DNA of 64,000 bases, from assembly GCA_019693395.1 (NCBI GenBank), contig JAAMXP010001980.1:1-64000 (forward strand), given 5' to 3'. The DNA is from Ettlia oleoabundans. Its lineage: Eukaryota; Chlorophyta; Chlorophyceae; Chlamydomonadales. Shown here in pieces: positions 61,084 to 64,000 of this stretch. The position numbers and the translations under genes are program-made. The notes below the pieces were generated by a model that worked only from the letters and a program-made list of their open reading frames with translations, ran no database searches and was not told the origin of the DNA. Each line of letters begins with the position of its first letter. Positions within the stretch are counted from its first letter, which is position 1.

Positions 61084-62609
61084 ATGGCGCTGAACGGCGG
61101 CAAGCGAAAGCCTCCAGTTGTCCGCCATGTTCTGACGGCCCAACAAATGGCAGCTGCGCAACTGCACTTGGGCAGCGGCACCGCCACGGACAGAGGCACT
61201 AGGGTACTGTCGCTGAGGTGCGTAGCGGTTGATGGCGGCGCCTCCGCGTGCCGGCGTCACTCCGCGTGACGTGCAGTGCTCCTCAGGCTGGTATTTTGCC
61301 CCCCTTATGTCAAGGTGCAGGCAGAAGGAGATGCAGGCAATGTTTGAGCTCATCTACGGGGTTCCCACCTCTTCATGCAATAACGGTGTGTGGGCAGTGC
61401 TGGGTGCGGCAGCGGAGCTGCGGTTCCATGTGGAATGCGCACTGGATGTGACTTGGTAGAATCGAATCAATGTGGTTGGTGAAGCGACAAGATCTGCACT
61501 TGGTTTCTGTGCTGGTGGTTGTATCGCCCCTAACAATCATGTGCCCTCCCGCCCTGCCCCGCACATGGCTGCAGCGTGGCTCAGGAGCAAGCTGCTGCAA
61601 GGTGAGGGCCCAGCACAAGCATTGCTTTGCTTCATGACTTACTCAAAGGATTTCTGAATCAAACTGCATTCCAAGCAGCGGTGTTTGCAAAGTAAATCCT
61701 GGTTGTGGTAAGCGAGTTTCAGGAGCATCATTACTACCCTCCCGTCCACTACCTGCCTTATCCCCCCTCTGCTTGTATGCAGCATTGGGCCTGGAGCCCA
61801 GCTGGCGCCCCCCCACTGCCCGACAGGCGCCCCCCGACCCGAGTCCTTCGACAGAGACTGCAGATTGCAGCCGATACGGCAGGCGGCGCCGGGCGGTGGT
61901 GCTTCCCAGCGCGGCAGAGTCTAGCAGCGCGGAGGAGGGGGAGGAGGAGGAGGAGGTGGTGGTGGAGGGGCAGGGGGAGGAGGGGCAGGATTCCCCGGTG
62001 GGCCACCGCCCCCGCAGGCGATCCCCGCCACCACGCGGCGCGCATAGCAGCATGGTCAGCACTGCAGCGGTGTTTGCTGCAAACGCTGGTGGCGGCAGCG
62101 GCGAGGCGCCTGCCCGCCTGGCCTCCGCATCGTCTGCCGAGGCATCTTACAGCGCTGGCGTGGCGCCGGCTGCAGCCCTTGGCTGGAACAACATGCCTGC
62201 ACAGGCAATGGTGGCAGCCCAGTATGGAACAGGTGCCAACAGCTACAGCAGTGCCATACCAGCGCATGGGCTCCTGGGATCGCAGAAGCCATACACAGAT
62301 GCACCTCTGGCAGCCCCCGCACCTATGGTGCCAGTGGGGTCCTTGGGTCCGCCCTTAGCGCCAACCCTGGTGCCATCCCTGCTGCCACCGCCCCCTTTGC
62401 CTGGGGGCACGATGCCATCGTCAGTGCCTGCACCTCAGCCTGTCTGCCTGCAAAGCTGGTCCTTTGCTGGGCAGCAGGCCACGCCAGCTGGATCAGGCAG
62501 GTCAGCAGCAACACTGTCCTACAGTGAGGGTGATGGGTCCATCAGCGCCCAGCTGCATAGCCTCTACCGCTCCTGGGAGCAGGGACTCGTGTCCTTCGAC
62601 TCACTCTGA
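61084..62609 (+). CDS. Unrecognised 350-residue protein with 27-nt internal exon
   Basis: Four exons join in phase: 61084-61217, 61321-61385, 61575-61601 (27 nt) and 61783-62609. The start is MALNGGKRKPPVVRHVLTAQ. The joined exons 2-4 give RQKEMQAMFELIYGVPTSSC followed by NNAWLRSKLLQALGLEPSW, a compact segment that looks like a conserved helical DNA- or protein-binding motif, although I cannot name it. The rest of exon 4 is low complexity: basic Arg/Pro stretches, an acidic Glu run near 61930-61990, then Pro/Ala/Gly/Ser-rich sequence ending YRSWEQGLVSFDSL. The composition suggests a nuclear regulatory protein, which is inference. The phase agreement over three introns, including the tiny exon, supports the model. 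Confidence 0.68.
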
Positions 62610-63511
62610 TCATCAACTGCACCGTTGCCTAGTCCGTTGTTGACATTCGCTCCTACTCCTGCTCACACTCCTTTTCACGCATTCCTTGCCACTTCATTTA
62701 CTCTGTTTTTCATAGGCTTTCCTGAATAAATTACTTCCCTTCCACCCAAGGATGCTCACTCTACGTACGTCCAGTTTGTGCATGATGATGTTTCAGCCGA
62801 CTTGAGCGTGTGCGCACCCCCACTCCATCCCTTGCCCTCAAGACCACACATGACTCATGCTCTTCCATAGCTTTCCAACCAGTAGGGCCCCGCCATTCCA
62901 TCACTCCCATGCTTCAATAGGCCCACGCTCTCAGCCGCCCATGAATATCATAAGCTGCTGCTTATGCACCAGCCTTTAACCAGGAGAAACCAATGAACCC
63001 TCCCGCTGCCTTTCAATCACTCTCTCCCCCACATGCAATCACTTCCAAACCGCAGCCGCAGTTTGGACTTCCGCCCTTTCCCTAGCCCTGCCCTCTTCTC
63101 CAGAACTTTGTGTATGAGCCTTCGAGTGATTCTTTCAAACGCCAAGTGCCCCGCTTCTTACACATACCTCCTGAAACGAGTGCCTCCCCAGCACAGCGCT
63201 GCTTGTGGCTGGTGCTGGCATGCATCCTCCTTGCTCCAGTTCAATGTGTGCGCGACCTCAAAGTTTATAGCCCCTGCGTTTCGTTTTTCGGTGTGTTACA
63301 ACCTGCTCAAGAGAGGTGAAGTTACGATACAGACATTTGTCTTCAAATGTAAATATTGAGTTGTGCAGGGAGAACGCTACAGTGACCTCTGCTTGCCAAC
63401 AGCGGCGGCTGCTGTATTGCGTACCCGCTTGCCTTGCTGTTCAATGTTGAAGCAGCTGCAAAGGCCTCGGTCATCCAGGCTGCTTCGGTCATCCATACCA
63501 GTCGCACAAGA
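62610..63511. other. Convergent 3' region
   Basis: Lies between the stop of the plus-strand gene at 62609 and the stop of the minus-strand methyltransferase at 63512. It is comparatively pyrimidine-rich. No exon is supported; AATAAA occurs near 62725. Confidence 0.4.
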
Positions 63512-64000
63512 TCAGGTATGCCCTGCTGCCTGGGCTGGCTTGCGGAACACACCGTGGATGAACACACGGCGCATGGAGGTGCCGCTCTTGCGGTTCAGCA
63601 CCTGCAGCACAGTTGAGCGGAGGTGGGGGTAGTGTGCGCAAAAAACCGAGCTTGTCTTTAAACATGTCGAGCTGTTAATAGGGCTCCTGCGGAAAGGCAG
63701 CAGGATGCGCCCTGCCTCCCTTCAGGCCTCACACCGCACCTGAACCCGCGCGTAGTCACACTCGACCTCCTCAAACCCAGTAGCGGCAGCCGCCACCTGC
63801 AGCGCCTCTCTGCTGAAAAAATAGGCCAGGGTGCCTTCCCTGCATTGGTGTGGAGCAGGCCGAAAACCGGGTGAGGAAGGACTTGTCAAAGAGTAATATG
63901 GGGGCAGGGGATGGAGGGACAAGGCAGAGGGAGTCAAGTAGCTGCCAGTCCCTTGAACGATGATGGCACCACAGGAGCAGGCAGAATGCCGCTATACACA
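63512..64000 (-). CDS. tRNA m3C methyltransferase (METTL2/6/8-like), 3' end only
   Basis: Only the C-terminus of a class I SAM methyltransferase of the METTL2/6/8 (yeast ABP140/TRM140) family lies in the window; these make 3-methylcytidine at tRNA position 32. Two exons are clear: 63839-63740 encodes EGTLAYFFSREALQVAAAAT and GFEEVECDYARVQ; 63601-63512 encodes VLNRKSGTSMRRVFIHGVFR and ends QAAGHT. Both match the closing strand-helix and the typical N-R-x-x-G-x-x-M-x-R-x-(F/W)-(I/V) ending of the family. The upstream exons, with the SAM-binding site, are beyond the right edge; nothing decisive is seen at 63840-64000. Confidence 0.83.

Noticed and set aside
61229..61459. Single-exon frame around the GVPTSS segment
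   Set aside because: The segment joins better by splicing to exons at 61084 and 61575, with phases that agree.

Overview
The window is nuclear DNA from a green alga (Chlorophyta). Three things point there. Genes are split by many short GT-AG introns. The DNA is GC-rich with much CAG/CTG low complexity. The gene set is plant or algal: a PRT1-type N-degron E3 ligase, a PHR2-type photolyase-like protein, an octotricopeptide-type organelle factor and plastid-style N-termini. TGTAA, the usual green-algal poly(A) signal, follows several genes. The class cannot be fixed from the sequence. I see no bacterial operon, CRISPR array, tRNA, rRNA or intact transposon. Two runs of N (41465-41468 and 52789-52812) are assembly gaps inside introns.

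Layout, left to right: 1-1394 no convincing gene; Tas-like aldo-keto reductase (-); PAN3 deadenylase subunit (+), divergent from it; Mediator subunit MED18 (+); a long OPR-type repeat protein (-); CDC14 phosphatase (+), divergent from it; secreted amidase (-); splicing factor RBM22/ECM2 (-); an unrecognised large protein (-); a class-III aminotransferase related to ethanolamine-phosphate phospho-lyase (-); a gene-poor 1.9 kb stretch; a KDM4-type JmjN/JmjC demethylase (-), divergent from PHR2 (+); an unrecognised Gln/Leu-rich protein (-); a small signal-peptide protein with an unusual 3' end (-); a lipid-droplet hydrolase LDAH (-), divergent from PRT1 (+); two tandem intronless SETD9-like SET-domain genes (+); an unrecognised 350-residue protein with a 27-nt exon (+); and the 3' end of a tRNA m3C methyltransferase (-) running off the right edge.

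The genes are mostly unrelated housekeeping and regulatory functions: mRNA decay, transcription, splicing, chromatin, cell cycle, protein turnover and lipid metabolism. No pathway cluster is evident. The observations most worth following are the tandem SETD9-like pair (a nearly identical core, divergent flanks and a single-base frameshift at the NYG motif of the second copy), the five PAM2-like motifs of PAN3, and the small signal-peptide gene. In that last gene a UGA stop overlaps a splice-donor-like site and separates a soluble form from an in-frame membrane anchor.
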